A stretch of DNA of 64,000 nt, taken from Bordetella genomosp. 5 (lineage in GTDB: Bacteria > Pseudomonadota > Gammaproteobacteria > Burkholderiales > Burkholderiaceae_B). The DNA lies in the NCBI RefSeq assembly GCF_002261475.1, contig NZ_NEVN01000004.1, positions 372,001 through 436,000 of the forward strand. The letters run 5' to 3'. Positions 61,953 through 64,000 of this stretch are shown here, piece by piece (the first letter of the stretch is position 1; every line of letters begins with the position of its first letter). The notes under the pieces were generated by a model. That model ran no database searches. It worked only from the letters and a program-made list of their open reading frames with translations, and had not been told where the DNA came from. The position numbers were made by a program, and so were the translations under genes.

Positions 61953-63722
61953 CTAGCAAGCTGAGCTAGCTGTAATCAATGCTTTTCCCCAATGTCGTTC
62001 TCCAAGAGGAATCAGACGTTGAAAACGCGCGATAATTGCGGCGAGCGCGGAACATGATGCACCACGTGGCAACTTGTAGGCGAGGGTTAGTAACTTGTCT
62101 CCTGCCCATTTGGAGGCGGAAATCTTATCTTTTTCTGCGCCGGCAGCTAGCAGGATTAGCCATACTATGGGCTCAACTTGTTTGGGGTCGTTCAAGTTAT
62201 CGCAGTATTCGAGAATTTTCTCCACTGCCGCTTCTGCCAGTTTCACATCTCCCTGCCTGCTTGCTGCTTTGCAGCAAGGCTCGAGCGTCAAAACAGTTTG
62301 CCTAAAACAGTCTTCCGTCGGCGGAGAGAACGCCTTGATAATTTGGCACGCTTTGATAGTAGGCTCTCGTTGAAGTGGTGTGCCCGGGCATAATGCGCTA
62401 ACGCCGTAAACATCTGCATTTGCTTACTCTCGCTTTCAAGGTGAGAATAGGGATCGAGAATATCCTCGTCTAGCGACTTGGCAGGGTGGAGCGCCCAGTC
62501 GCGCCTACCACCATCAATAATGTCGGGCAAGCCGATTAGCAGTCGACAGTATGACTCGAGTTCTTCGGGCTGCGATGCCGTCTGTGTAGCAGGAAGCCCT
62601 ACTGCCGATGCGTTGTCCGTCGCGCGAAGCAATGCGGTACCCCAAGGTTGGCGGGGGCTAAGGTCCTCAAAGCTCCATCTGGGCTCCGCAAGATGATCAA
62701 GCATTTCGACCGTCATGTAGTCTGCGGCGAGATTGCCGTCGAGTTGGCTTGTTAAATCGTGCGCTTCCTCGTCGGACAGGAAAATGGTTTCGAGAATGAT
62801 GGTTGCATGGGTAAACGCTGCCAGCCTTCGCCAAAATACGGGCGCCGGCGCTAGGGCGCTCGCCTGGCTGATCGAAGCCATTGTCAGTTGCGCTAGCTTA
62901 ATCAGAAGATCGACATGTTCGATTCGCGCTTCCTCTTTTTCGCCGTTCTCGATGAGATGCTTTAGGGCCTCTCGCGAAATCGGGCTAAATCGCTCATCGG
63001 AAGACGCGCGAGCTCTAGATAGCTCGTAAGTGACCATTAGAGCGAAAGGAGTGACGCCGATGCCTATTATTTGAAAGGCAGTCAACAGGTCGTCGTTCGA
63101 CACAAAAGCCATGGCAGCCACCGGATCTACACTTTCTGTAACGCAGACTGCTTGAAGGCACCTAAGGGCCCAAGGCGGACTCTTTGCAATGATGGCAGCG
63201 AGGTGAGGTGTGAGCAATTCCGCGGCATACTCCTTAGGTCCGATGTGTTCCGGGATTGATCCCAAGATCGATTCGTAGTAGGCCGTGGCCTTGGGAATTA
63301 TCTCTGAGATACTAAAGCCCCCGCTTTGGAGGCTTTGTAAGATCCTGGCGAGTGTTGGTTGTGCTAGCTGTCGCAGCTCTTCCAGCACTAATTCGAAGTC
63401 ACTATCAGAAAGCGGTGCACTCGACACGCGTTCCTGCCAAATTAACGCACGTGGCCAATTGGGAAGCGCTCGATTAGCGAGGTGTCGAATACCCTCAGTC
63501 CGGATATCTGCTGAAGGATCGAGCAGGGAGAGTTCTGGAATATCTGTTTGATGCCCCGACTGCCCTTTGACCCGAAACATTGCATTTGCGGCCCGAGCTG
63601 CGTAGACGGGCCCGGCTTCCAGGGAGGAAACTTAGTGCGAGCCCGACTTCGGTAGGCAGTCGTTCTGCCGCGGATTGCAGGTCACAGCATTCCTTATGTA
63701 ACAGTGGACTTTCCAGAGTCAT
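61953..63722 (-). pseudogene. Frameshifted large hypothetical protein (helical repeats)
   Basis: Three frames on the minus strand join into one gene: MTLESPLLHKECCDLQSAAE (from 63722), shift near 63635 to a frame reading SLEAGPVYAARAANAMFRVK and on through the 430-aa open frame (63580-62288), then shift near 62380 to EPTIKACQIIKAFSPPTEDC...LEYCDNLNDPKQVEPIVW and the stop at 61953. Together about 590 residues, mostly alpha-helical (HEAT/TPR-like in feel), no catalytic motif seen. Either a pseudogene or, less likely, programmed or sequencing frameshifts. A hairpin AGCTAGC/GCTAGCT (61951-61971) covers its end. Confidence 0.55.
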
Positions 63723-63836
63723 GGCCGCGCTCCCGGAGGCGTTTCTCAACGTTTTTTCTCACACTACGACCTCTTCAGGTGGCTGCCTATCCGAGATCAT
63801 GGAAGGTACCCGGGCGCAGGTTCAGAAAAAATTGTT

Positions 63837-63871
63837 CGCAGTTCAATTTGTTCAACTCGAATTGTTCTGCG
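63837..63871. repeat. 35-bp imperfect palindrome near right edge
   Basis: Arms CGCAGTTCAATTTG and CGAATTGTTCTGCG pair in 10 of 14 positions about a 7-base centre (CAATT and CGCAG blocks mirror exactly). It is AT-rich and lies upstream of the frameshifted minus-strand gene, so it may be an operator. The stretch 63723-64000 otherwise shows only a short minus-strand frame (63797-63991) of uncertain reality. Confidence 0.45.
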
Positions 63872-64000
63872 GATGACGTAAGTCCTTGATTTCTCATCGC
63901 ACGCGCCATCGTGCCTTAGGGCGGCGCGAAGTGGCGAGAGGCGACTGCGGCGCATGGCTGGGCGGCGACAGAGACGGCGCTTTGCTGACAAATCCGGCGT

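Overview
The window comes from a GC-rich betaproteobacterium, most likely of the Alcaligenaceae (Bordetella/Achromobacter type). The main clue is six Bug/TctC-type periplasmic solute receptors, a family hugely expanded there, together with IclR- and GntR-controlled catabolic clusters, a FecIR-controlled TonB receptor and an NrtR-controlled NAD salvage operon. The genus is an inference. No rRNA, tRNA or CRISPR array was seen.

Positions 1-24000 are ordinary chromosome: a cut acyl-CoA synthetase, a GNAT enzyme, a succinate-semialdehyde dehydrogenase with a clear terminator, and a long minus-strand catabolic cluster (Bug receptors, RraA-like aldolase, hydroxyacid dehydrogenase, cyclase-family hydrolase, SMP-30 lactonase) divergent from an IclR regulator. 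Next come an S4 protein, a membrane-anchored Mrr-like protein, a chemoreceptor, an OmpR/histidine-kinase pair, a TraB/GumN-like protein without its key histidines, a BLUF-EAL photoreceptor, an epimerase and a membrane-anchored PQQ sugar dehydrogenase.

Positions 24400-37100 hold a HipB/HipA pair, a complete NAD salvage operon (pncA-pncB-nadE-nadM/Nudix) divergent from nrtR with two copies of an 18-bp motif between them, a di-haem peroxidase, a WG-repeat protein and an RlmN-like radical SAM enzyme. Positions 37200-46000 hold a second catabolic cluster (GntR regulator, two Bug receptors, three SDRs, a ThDP enzyme) with a strong palindrome upstream of it, then an exported amidase. Positions 46000-50370 hold a Fur-box/FecI/FecR/TonB-receptor iron uptake locus whose 3' end is tandemly duplicated.

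At about 50390 the sequence changes abruptly to AT-richer accessory DNA. A KAP P-loop NTPase gene without its 5' half abuts the iron-sigma promoter. It is followed by a tightly packed five-gene operon at 52462-58260: Nudix hydrolase, thymidylate-kinase-like P-loop kinase, a fusion of a class I aminoacyl-tRNA-synthetase-like domain to a patatin lipase with a C-terminal membrane anchor, an SDR, and a DegT/DnrJ aminotransferase. I consider this operon the best candidate for an undescribed system; its function is unknown. Beyond it lie a putative phage abortive-infection (putAbiC-like) protein, a candidate PD-(D/E)XK nuclease and debris: an amidase ghost, an IS30 transposase fragment and a frameshifted hypothetical gene. 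This is typical of a defence or genomic island that continues past the right edge.
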